Source: Pavlovales sp. CCMP2436
Lineage: Eukaryota; Haptophyta; Pavlovophyceae; Pavlovales
DNA length: 10,106 nucleotides
NCBI GenBank assembly: GCA_026770615.1
Contig: MU631527.1
Location: 132,386-142,491, forward strand
Direction: 5' to 3'
Shown: piece after piece, positions 1 through 6,303 of the stretch
Layout: every line of letters starts with the position of its first letter
Numbering within the stretch: position 1 is the first letter of the stretch
Notes under the pieces: generated by a model
What the model saw: the letters and a program-made list of their open reading frames with translations, nothing else
Database searches by the model: none
Told to the model about the DNA's origin: nothing
Program-made: the position numbers and the translations under genes

Positions 1-501
1 CCTCCCCCCCCCTTTTTTTCCCTTAACCCCCATTTTGTCGACTAGAACGTACAAAGTTTAAACCCCGTATGAATCTTCCTTCGCTATTCACGGTTCATCG
101 TGGAAAGAACACTATTGCCCGTATGACTTGGTCTTAAAACCATGCAGCCGTCTTACTAACCGAACAATAATTCTTACGTATATAGTAATGCTCATTAATT
201 CAGGCGGGCGCGCTCACGCTTTTTTCGCTCGCCCTCACGCTCCTGCACACGCTTCGCTTCCTGCCCAAGTGAGGGCGCTGTTAGCGGACAACCGATACCA
301 TTGGCACTACTATAGTCGTCGATTGTCGTGTGTCTGATCAGCCTCAGTGGTGGGGACGGTATCCGTGTGCTCTGCAACTTTAGGGCCCTGGATCTGAGTG
401 TTTTTTATTGGTCCAGTGCGAGTCTCCCGGGGACGCACATTAAACTAGAATAAGCGAAACTATCATACTATCGCCTAACTAAAATAAGTAGAAGATGTGG
501 T

Positions 502-917
502 GTCGAAATCCGAATTAGTGGCGCGATTCCGCACTGGGGAGGGGGAAAAGTGGTGACCGGGACGAAGAAGTAGACATTGGTCACCCTTGCCCGCTAACTG
601 TCGATAGCTGATGTCAAATAAAGCCCTCCTCGACGGTCGGAGCTCACCTCGTGTGCCTCTCAGGCGCCTCTAGGGTCAACAACATACTAAAGGTAACTAA
701 CATTTCCGATTATCAGCGTTCGGAAGCGGAAAGAAAGTCGTGGTTCCCAAAGAGGTGCACAAAAGTTAGTTGCAGATATGTAAATGGGGCGCCGCCCCAT
801 TCACGAATCTGCAACTAACTTTTGTGCACCCCCGCCGGTTCCTGAGTTGCTCCGGAGGATTTTCATCGGATTTTTTCGCGATTTCCCCCTGGACTGGCCA
901 CTAATTCGGATTTCGAC
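502..917. repeat. 21-bp perfect inverted repeat pair, 416 bp end to end
   Basis: Positions 502-522 (starting GTCGAAATCCGAATTAG) are repeated exactly in inverted orientation at 897-917. The arms are 21 bp and enclose 374 bp, including the hairpin at 754-830. No target-site duplication is visible just outside the arms (left flank ends GATGTGGT, right flank begins CCTGTGCC). The arms could be the ends of an old inverted-repeat transposon or a rearranged fold-back. No transposase is encoded inside. Confidence 0.55.
754..830. repeat. 77-bp near-perfect hairpin
   Basis: A 24-bp arm at 754-777 (GGTGCACAAAAGTTAG...) pairs perfectly with 807-830. After a 2-nt internal mismatch on each side, 780-790 pairs with 794-804 with one A-C mismatch, leaving a 3-nt loop at 791-793. 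The whole unit folds into one stem of about 35 pairs. No flanking duplication is evident. A solo hairpin MITE, a fold-back end or a transcribed hairpin RNA are all possible; the sequence alone does not choose between them. Confidence 0.7.
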
Positions 918-998
918 CCTGTGCCAACTGATTTTGAACGGCTCGGGCAAATTATAATACCTCTCTCGATCGACGAGCAGCAGTGCCAGGCTAACTCT

Positions 999-1481
999 GG
1001 CTATGGCTTCGGTCACCCCCGGTCAGTCCGCAAGTAGGGGACGACCATCTTTACTCTAAGCACTGTGCGCCTCCATAATTGAAGACAGAGCTAGGTCTAG
1101 GCTTGCTGGATTCTTCTCTGAGAGCTCCATTCTATACATTTATCATAAATTTGTGAATTTGAATTCGTGGGTAGTAAATCAGTAACTAAAAAAGTGGTCT
1201 TTTAAAAAATGGGGGATTGGTGGATACAGTATTTAGCACAACGAAGAAAATATTTAAATGTGAGAAAATTTGGATACAGTATATAGCATTTGAATTTTTC
1301 GTATGTAATTTTAAGACGCAAGTTGGTTATTGGGCGTCCATTTTTATAAAAAGTTAGATACAAATCTACTGCAGATACGTTTATTTAATATTTTACTGGC
1401 CACATTTCGTTGTGCTTGTTGTCTTCGGCGAAGCGCTCAAGATGGTCGTCCTCTAACCGGGGGATGACCTGAGCCATAGCC
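999..1481. repeat. 483-bp imperfect fold-back with AT-rich centre
   Basis: The left arm 999-1051 and right arm 1439-1481 are inverted copies of each other. Three matching blocks occur in order: GGCTATGGCT (999-1008 against 1472-1481), a GGTCA-CCCCCGGT block, and GGACGACCATCTT (1039-1051 against 1439-1451). The left arm carries about 10 extra bases between blocks two and three. Weaker similarity runs further inward around GAAGACA. The 390-bp centre is AT-rich and has no coding frame. Divergence of the arms suggests age. No target duplication was found. Confidence 0.6.
1220..1289. repeat. Direct repeat at 50-bp spacing
   Basis: TGGATACAGTAT at 1221-1232 recurs at 1271-1282, followed in both copies by a similar TTAGCA or ATAGCA. 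The exact 50-bp offset suggests two copies of a degenerate tandem unit inside the AT-rich centre of the fold-back. Confidence 0.45.
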
Positions 1482-1731
1482 CTTTTGATAGCTCATCCGC
1501 TACTTGCCCAAGTGTGGGTGATGTTTGCTCGGAGATAGGCAGGCTATCTTTTAGCATTAGCTTGCTCCGCAGTCTGAGCCCGCCGCCTGCCCACCAAGGC
1601 TAAAGTATTTCTTACTATATATATATGTATGATGTTATAGCCTAACTAATATAAGTTATAGCTACTTAGATAGTAACTTCTTAGAAACTAAAAGAAACCA
1701 TGCATGGACGTGGCGCCCGCACGCCTATGCG

Positions 1732-2761
1732 TCAAGAGCAGTACTCGCGCGGGATGGGCTGCGCGGCCTGCCGCGCAGCCGCGTCGACGTCCGTGAGGTA
1801 GAGCATATGGCCGAGCCCGACGGTCTTCCTATGCACGACGCCCGCACCCACTAGATAGCGCTCGACAAATACCCACGGGAGCGTGCGCTCATTCAGTCCG
1901 CTCAGCCCACCGACCGCCGCGCCGCGCGGTTTCAGCCGGCTGCCGTGATGCGCGCCCGCGCGCGCCTTGCCGCCCGCCGCGACCAGTCTGTCGCGCAGCT
2001 CACCGGTGGGCAGTTCGTGGAAGGGTTTTTTGGCAAGAACCGCGACGGCTCTGCGCCGGGCAGCACCAAGCTCTCGCGAGAGGCCGCCGAGGCTCGGCAG
2101 CGCCCACGCCCACGCCCGCGCAGCCTCGTCGGCCACCGATCGCGCGACCAGGTACCCGGCAGTGACCAGCATGGCGGCGGAGGCGGGGGCGCTCGCCTTA
2201 AATAACAATGAGAATAGTAGTAATGAAAGGTGTGTGTGTGGGGGGGGGGGGGGGGGGGGCACCTTCTCCATTCATTTCATTAATACATACCTGGCCATAG
2301 ACTGCATCGAGGTCGGACCCGAGGACGGCGTCGCGGCAGCGGTGGACTAGGAACCGGCCTGCGAGCTCGAGCGCGCGTGCACAGCCCACTGCGCTGGCGG
2401 TGGAGGCGGCGACAGGGGCGGCGGCGGCGGCAGCGGCGCGCACGAGCAGCGCAGCGAGCGCATCAGCGCTGACGAGCGCGTCCTCGCCCAGCGCCGGGAG
2501 GTGGACGACAGCCACCCGCCTGTCTGTCTTTCTGCACGCGTGGAAGGCGCGGTCGACCTCTGTGCGGTCAGCGAGCAGCGCGTAGAACTGCGTGTGCAGC
2601 GCGAGAGGCGGCAAGTTGGGGCTTTGCGGGAACTCTTCCCACAGTTGCTGCAACGAAACTTCCCAGTCGGAAAGTGCAGCCATCGCGGCCATCTCGGCGT
2701 CGTCGACGACAAACTCAGTCTCCACGTGCGCGGCGACGCGACGCCGCTTGCGAGGAAACAT
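1732..2761 (-). CDS. STK19: STK19-like winged-helix protein, two exons
   Basis: The spliced CDS is exon 1 2761..2291 plus exon 2 2196..1732, giving 311 residues and ending in TGA. Residues 50-73 (LPPLALHTQFYALLADRT, then VDR) and the hydrophobic run near 83-105 match the N-terminal winged-helix region of animal STK19 as I know it. Residues 166-225 (LVTAGYL, the RRRAVAVLAKKPFHELP segment) and 264-292 (ERYLVGAGVVHRKTVGLGHMLYL) match its later winged helices. PRKRRR at 3-8 resembles a nuclear localisation signal. Residues 105-130 are an Ala-rich insert. Human STK19 is about 254 residues in its short form. It was once called a kinase, but recent work describes a nuclear DNA-binding factor that helps position TFIIH in transcription-coupled nucleotide-excision repair. 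No kinase motifs are present here. The start is the first ATG, with G at -3. Family assignment is by recalled similarity; the role in this organism is inferred. Confidence 0.82.
2197..2290 (-). other. 94-nt GT-AG intron of the STK19-like gene
   Basis: On the minus strand exon 1 ends CAG and is followed by GTATGT (2290..2285), a near-consensus donor. The intron ends TTATTTAAG (AG at 2198-2197) and exon 2 opens GCGAGC. The junction is phase 0 and joins the two parts of the family without a frame change. The length is not a multiple of three, and read-through meets TAA within the intron, so retention would truncate the protein. The interior holds a 20-nt C run (on the minus strand) and a short CA repeat. 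Confidence 0.85.
2231..2259. repeat. GT dinucleotide repeat running into a 20-nt G homopolymer
   Basis: On the plus strand a TG repeat (2231-2240) leads into G at every position from 2240 to 2259. It lies wholly inside the intron, so length variation would not alter the protein. Runs like this are prone to slippage in replication and in sequencing, so its true length is uncertain. Confidence 0.9.
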
Positions 2762-3299
2762 GGCGTTCAGAGGCGAGCTTTCCGGTCCAGCTCCTCCTCA
2801 AGACGGTCCGAGCACGGCTCTGCAGATCTGCTACAGTTGACAGCGCTGAGCTGCCATGCTGGTGTGATAAATACGGTAGCCCGCGCACAATAATTAAAAT
2901 GGTACTGTTCCCGTGATTGAAATTCAGCTGGGATCGGAATCACTTTGAAACGTTCACGTCGAGCAAGTGAACCATCGCAATGAAAATAGCTGCAGATGAT
3001 AATATATAATTTGATGAGCTCTCATCAATAAACCAACCCGTCCTCAACACTCAGACCGGGGACGGACGCGGACTACGCAGCCGCTTGAAGGAGTCAGCCT
3101 TCTGCATCTGGATCTCTTGTTAAAGAGGCTCGGGAACCATGACTTTCTTTTCGCTTCCCCCCGTGAAACTCAATACTCAATATATTGAATATTGGCAGTT
3201 AGTTAGTGAATCAAATTTCGCGCGGTTTTGCTCCTTGAGCGCACTACCACACAGTCGCGCGGCGTACGGACGGCCGGCCGCACATCCATCGTGCCGGTC
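2762..3299. promoter_or_regulatory. Divergent intergenic region, probable two-way promoter
   Basis: These 538 bp separate the STK19-like start (minus, 2761) from the start of the unrecognised plus-strand gene (3300), so both promoters should lie here. AT-rich candidates are GATAAATACGG near 2867, AATATATAAT near 3001-3010 and the palindrome at 3171-3194. An 8-bp inverted repeat, TTGATGAG-ct-CTCATCAA, occupies 3011-3028. No core element is convincing enough to name, and algal promoters often lack a TATA box. Confidence 0.4.
3171..3194. repeat. 24-bp AT-rich palindrome upstream of the plus-strand gene
   Basis: The arms CAATACTCAATA / TATTGAATATTG are inverted copies with a single mismatched pair. 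It lies about 105 bp before the ATG at 3300. It could bind a dimeric factor or be a chance AT palindrome. Confidence 0.4.
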
Positions 3300-3941
3300 A
3301 TGAACCAAGAAAGCGGACGTGCTTCCGGCGCGCATGCCTCCGTGGGCAGTTCGAACGTCCGCGCGCTCGCGGGCTGGGTCCGGATCGGCGACGGCGAGTT
3401 CGAGCACCGCACGGGCCTGTCTGACGTGGGCCTCCTCGTGCTGAACTGCGACATCGCACTGAGCCCCGAGGATGTGGAGACGCTCTCCCGTGCCAACCGT
3501 GCAGCGCAGGGCGGCGGCAACGTCTGCTTCGGTGCAGGGGAGACGCCCGCCCTCGACATCCCGCAGGGCCGGCGCAGCGCTAGCACCGACTACAACGCGA
3601 AGGCGACCTCGCGCGCCGCCGCCACCACTCTCAAGCGCCTCTGGGAGCCGCTCTGCGCCGAGGTTGGTGCCGAGCCGCTCTTCAACGGGCAGGTGCGCAT
3701 CAACGGGCCTGCCGCAGACCTCGTGCCGCACCTTGACCAGCGCACATCACTGGCGCGCCTGCTGTGGAAGCTCGGCCTCTTCATCCTGCACTGCATCATC
3801 ATGTCAGACACACGACACTCGACGACTCTCGACTGGCGCGCTGATCGACCGTCGCTGCATCTTCCTCGTCGCCTCTGGAATTGCAGCCCGTCTGCGAACG
3901 CGGCACACCTTCGCGACTCACAAGCATTACTTCATCACTAG
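3300..3941 (+). CDS. Unrecognised hypothetical protein, 213 residues
   Basis: The frame starts at ATG 3300, the first ATG in the frame (which is open from at least 3228), and ends at TAG 3939-3941. G or C dominates third codon positions from 3300 to about 3790, and the translation has a globular look: LAGWVRIGDGEFEH, then LSDVGLLVLNCDIALSPEDVE, then a Gly-rich stretch, then LKRLWEPLCAEVGAEPLF and LARLLWKLG. I do not recognise the family. No signal peptide, transmembrane run or known catalytic motif stands out. From about residue 168 the composition changes to Ser, Thr, Arg and His, and an adjacent frame (about 3834-3940, containing CIFLVASGIAARL) looks more protein-like. An unseen intron or a frameshift near 3790-3830 may therefore give a different C-terminus. 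It is divergent from the STK19-like gene and probably shares its promoter region. Confidence 0.6.
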   Translation: MNQESGRASGAHASVGSSNVRALAGWVRIGDGEFEHRTGLSDVGLLVLNCDIALSPEDVETLSRANRAAQGGGNVCFGAGETPALDIPQGRRSASTDYNAKATSRAAATTLKRLWEPLCAEVGAEPLFNGQVRINGPAADLVPHLDQRTSLARLLWKLGLFILHCIIMSDTRHSTTLDWRADRPSLHLPRRLWNCSPSANAAHLRDSQALLHH

Positions 3942-4144
3942 CCTTTATCACATATATTACGGTTCTTGCCCCGGGGGACATAAAGCCGCAATTATGCGTG
4001 GAATATTTGCTGGTACTGTCTATCCCAACCCTTGACGGGGTGGGCATCGGGCGCAGGACTTTGGGGTGCTGGAAATGGCGGGCTTGCTGGCTCATGTTTG
4101 TTTTCGCTTGCTGACTCATGGATTTTGGGCTTTTTGTCGCCCGA

Positions 4145-4275
4145 GTGGTGTGACCGACGGGCTTACTAGGTGGTATTACCGAAGGGCTTACTAGGGGTAT
4201 CAACGTCGGTCGAGGAGCCTCAGGTAAGGGTATCACCGTCTCCAGAAAGGGGTATCACCGTCGGCCGACAAGCCC
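4145..4275. repeat. Degenerate tandem array of GGTATCACCGTCGG-like units
   Basis: Two 25-bp units lie head to tail at 4145-4169 and 4170-4194 (22 of 25 positions identical, both ending GGGCTTACTAG). They are followed by three shorter related units, each starting GGGTATCA-CGTC, near 4195, 4227 and 4250. Units vary from about 23 to 32 bp. It reads as a decayed minisatellite; no coding or regulatory role is visible. Confidence 0.6.
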
Positions 4276-4513
4276 GGGTAGGGGAAAGAGGATTTGGATT
4301 TGGATTCTTTTTCAAGGTCTTCCTCTACAACTAAGTCTGTCCCATAGCAACCGATGTAAAAGCGAGTCTCCTGTCGCATAAATACTGCTAAGGAACTTAA
4401 ATTAAGTAGGGGGGTTCGGGCTGGCGGTACGCTTCAAGTTCAAGTCAGGCTGATCTTAGCGCTCCGACGCAGGCTCCTACGCGCTACGCCGAAGTGGGGA
4501 GCATTTGTTTGAA

Positions 4514-4668
4514 CCGGCTCTTGGAAAAGGCGTAACGTACGGGGATTATCCGTGGGCCCCCGGGGGCCCCGTGGGCCTCCGGGCTATGCGACAAGTTAGT
4601 TATATGTTAGTCACATAGGCGCCTCCGGCGGGGCCCCCGGGGGCCCTGCGGGGCTTTCTAAGAGCCGG
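4514..4668. mobile_element. 155-bp MITE with 8-bp target-site duplication
   Basis: The terminal inverted repeats are CCGGCTCTTGGAAA (4514-4527) and its inverted copy at 4655-4668, with 13 of 14 positions matching. TGTTTGAA flanks the element directly on both sides, at 4506-4513 and 4669-4676, which is a perfect 8-bp duplication. Inside, each half carries the 16-bp palindrome GGGCCCCCGGGGGCCC (4554-4569 and 4631-4646) and a CCTCCGGC-like block, arranged symmetrically around 4585-4617. There is no ORF, so it needs a transposase from elsewhere. Eight-bp duplications are typical of hAT elements and also occur in Merlin and P. The ends do not start CAG as in many hAT elements, so the superfamily is open. 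Confidence 0.85.
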
Positions 4669-5135
4669 TGTTTGAATGGCGGCGAGACGTAACGCAATAG
4701 ATGTAATTTCGAACTCAGCTTTTAACATTTAAAGCAGGAAAAGCTACATTGCCTCTTTTCTTATTTGTCCTAGAGCCTTCCACCGGTTCTCCTTCAAGCC
4801 ACTTTTATTCGGGTAGCGGTTAATCCCATGAATCGGTGGTTTTGTGATGTACCTGCATAAGCATCGATCGGAGATGATTTCTCGGTTCTGACAAGGAAAT
4901 GATGGTACTGCTCTTGCCGTTTTTGTCGACAACTTGTAATTATGAACTGACTTTCTTGACGACTTTCTTGATGAAAATACGTGATATTATTACCATCTTG
5001 CCTCTACGCGATAATCCATGAAAATAAACTCAGGAGTCAGGTAGAGATTCTGTGCTGCTTGCTCGTGTCTTAACACTGTATCGTGGGAGCCTCGCTAGTG
5101 GCTCAGCGCGGTAAATTGATATTTCTAGCAATGAC

Positions 5136-5177
5136 GAACTTGATCTGATCAACAGTCTAGTGAACCTGATCTGATCA
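5136..5177. repeat. 16-bp direct repeat pair
   Basis: GAACTTGATCTGATCA at 5136-5151 recurs at 5162-5177 with one change (C for T). Each copy contains the small palindrome TGATCTGATCA-like core. The role is unknown. Confidence 0.5.
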
Positions 5178-5394
5178 CTGCGCTGCCCTCTTTGATATAT
5201 ACAAATACATGAGCGCACGCGGGATCTTACACATCAATCATCAGTACGCATCATTGTTGTCGGGACACGAGTCCGTACCTACTGTTCGAGCCGAGCCCTG
5301 TTCTCGTAAGGTTCACTCAATGAGCGCGGGGAAATCACTTGGCTGTCTGTGCGATTCATTCCAGGAGGAGGGTAACGGAGCGTCGACTGCGTAC

Positions 5395-5430
5395 TCATTG
5401 GGCGCTCAGACGTCATTGGGCGCTCAGACG
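5395..5430. repeat. Perfect 18-bp tandem duplication
   Basis: TCATTGGGCGCTCAGACG is present twice in a row at 5395-5412 and 5413-5430. It ends immediately before the stop codon of the minus-strand ORF that finishes at 5432, so it would lie in that gene's 3' untranslated region. The perfect identity suggests a recent duplication. Confidence 0.85.
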
Positions 5431-5431
5431 T

Positions 5432-5968
5432 TTAAGACGCCATTCGCACGTTCGAGCGCTTGATGTGCGGCAAAATGTGCTCCTGAAGCTGCGAGACACG
5501 TCGGAGGGGAATGGGGCAGTCCGCGCGTGAGTTAGCATACTCTCCCGCGACCTCGCTCACTCGCTGCGCTCGCTCGCTCGCTGACCGGGAGCTCACATGG
5601 TGATGGTGGCGCATCTCCGCCTCGCTTAGCTCGCCAGCGTCGATGACGGTCGCCTCCTCCGCGCTCGCTACCTGGTCGTGCAGCACAGCCTCGGCGAGTA
5701 GGTTCTCCGCCGCCTCGGCTGCCTCCTTGGCTGCCTTTTCACGCGCGATCAGCGCGTCGGCCGCCTCGGCCGCCTTCGTGTCACTGCGATCGTTCGCTGA
5801 GCACGCGACGGCGCCGGCGGACTGTCGCGTCGCGAGCGCGAGGCCCCGGTCGGACTGGAGGCGCGCAGCGCGGGCAACGGCCGGGACGACGGAGGCGGCG
5901 CGCGCCACCGGCGCGACGAAGACGAGGAGGTGGAGCAGCGTGGAGCGGGGGTTCGTGAGCACGAGCAT
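5432..5968 (-). CDS. Unrecognised Ala-rich coiled-coil protein with signal-peptide-like start
   Basis: Reading from the ATG at 5968 gives 178 residues, ending in TAA at 5434-5432. The frame is open further upstream without another ATG. Residues 1-25 (MLVLTNPRSTLLHLLVFVAP...) have the hydrophobic core of a signal peptide, with an Ala-rich AxA-type cleavage region next. Residues about 63-110 are a strongly helical Ala/Glu/Lys stretch (KAAKEAAEAAENLLAEA) likely to form a coiled coil. A short His run (HHHH) follows near residue 124. Third positions are almost all G or C up to there, supporting a real exon. The tail beyond it is less convincing: a donor-like GTGAGC lies at 5596..5591, so the true gene may splice there. 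I do not recognise the family. Secretory or plastid targeting is an inference from the N-terminus only. Confidence 0.5.
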   Translation of the reverse strand: MLVLTNPRSTLLHLLVFVAPVARAASVVPAVARAARLQSDRGLALATRQSAGAVACSANDRSDTKAAEAADALIAREKAAKEAAEAAENLLAEAVLHDQVASAEEATVIDAGELSEAEMRHHHHVSSRSASERAQRVSEVAGEYANSRADCPIPLRRVSQLQEHILPHIKRSNVRMAS

Positions 5969-6059
5969 GAGGGTAGAGTCGGTTGAGTTGCGAACTTGCG
6001 CTGCAGCTAGGGGCGATTGGGGGCGGTGGCGGGCTGTGCTCAAAGGGGGCGGCTGAGCG

Positions 6060-6302
6060 GCTGAACTCGCGTCTCGAGCAGTCAGCCAAATGTAGAGTGA
6101 TTAGATTTTGGCGGCGGACGGACGGGACGGATTTTAAAATGATTTGAATAATTATTATTATTTAACCTACGACTTACTTACATAGAAAAGGGCAGCAGGC
6201 AGTGGGTTGCAGACATTCTGTCTCAGAAGTGGTCGACTCCGAGCGTGTAGGCGCGACGACGTTCAGTCACTCAGGCGGCATGTAGTCACCCAGGCGGCAT
6301 AC
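6060..6302 (-). other. Probable 3' untranslated region and tail of the retroelement
   Basis: This non-coding stretch follows the last stop codon of the RT element. It contains a 19-bp tandem repeat just after the stop (6266-6303) and, read on the minus strand, an AAATAATAATAATTATT run around 6147-6163. Many non-LTR elements end in a short A-rich or trinucleotide repeat. I cannot see the matching target-site duplication because the 5' end is outside the window, so the boundary is tentative. About 6060-6140 may already be host sequence upstream of the coiled-coil ORF. Confidence 0.4.
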
Positions 6303-6303
6303 T
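6266..6303. repeat. 19-bp imperfect tandem duplication after the RT stop codon
   Basis: GTCACTCAGGCGGCATGTA (6266-6284) is followed directly by GTCACCCAGGCGGCATACT (6285-6303). The first 15 bases match with one change. It lies at the end of the RT coding region and might be a structural feature of the element's 3' region. Confidence 0.6.

Larger units (their letters stand above)
1..1731. other. Gene-free spacer rich in inverted repeats
   Basis: No reading frame here has both useful length and GC-rich third positions like the genes further right; the longest frames are about 70 codons and look accidental. The stretch starts with C and T homopolymers (1-20). It contains the inverted repeats and fold-backs listed separately (502/897, 754-830, 999-1481) and an AT-rich block at roughly 1130-1400. 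A 20-bp motif at 470-489 recurs with two or three changes at 1637-1656 (core GCCTAACTAA). I see no tRNA, rRNA or clear polyadenylation signal. It reads as old transposon-derived spacer downstream of the STK19-like gene. Confidence 0.6.
3942..5431. other. Gene-free spacer with tandem arrays and a MITE
   Basis: No frame here has length or codon bias like the neighbouring genes. A minus-strand frame across 3799-4236 overlaps the degenerate array and the plus-strand gene and looks accidental. Contents I can support are two CTTGCTG(G/A)CTCATG copies near 4083 and 4109, the imperfect array at 4145-4275, a short GATTTG repeat near 4288-4306, the MITE at 4514-4668, a 16-bp direct repeat at 5136/5162 and an 18-bp tandem duplication at 5395-5430. 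I saw no RNA gene. Confidence 0.55.

Noticed and set aside
1..40. Possible telomere repeat at the window start (CCCTTAACCCCC)
   Set aside because: There is only one imperfect unit and no array; homopolymer C and T tracts explain it.
801..1016. 71-residue minus-strand frame overlapping the hairpin and fold-back
   Set aside because: It crosses repeat boundaries, lacks codon bias and resembles no family I know.
1945..2916. Several plus-strand frames of 60-130 codons across the STK19-like gene
   Set aside because: They lie opposite the two exons and have low-complexity Ser/Ala/Arg composition. The minus strand carries the recognisable protein.
3177..3731. 184-residue minus-strand frame opposite the plus-strand gene
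   Set aside because: It is the antisense of a frame with strong GC third-position bias. Its own sequence is Arg/Ala/Gly-rich without structure, as expected for a shadow.
3799..4236. 145-residue minus-strand frame
   Set aside because: It spans the end of the plus-strand gene and the degenerate tandem array. Its N-terminal part is just translated repeat.
4410..4500. Possible tRNA, because of an AGTTCAAGTC segment like a B box
   Set aside because: I could not fit an A box, anticodon stem or acceptor stem around it.
5545..5585. GCTCGCTCGCTCGC-type stretch resembling a viral terminal repeat
   Set aside because: It is a short low-complexity repeat with no hairpin arms, and it continues a coding frame on the minus strand.
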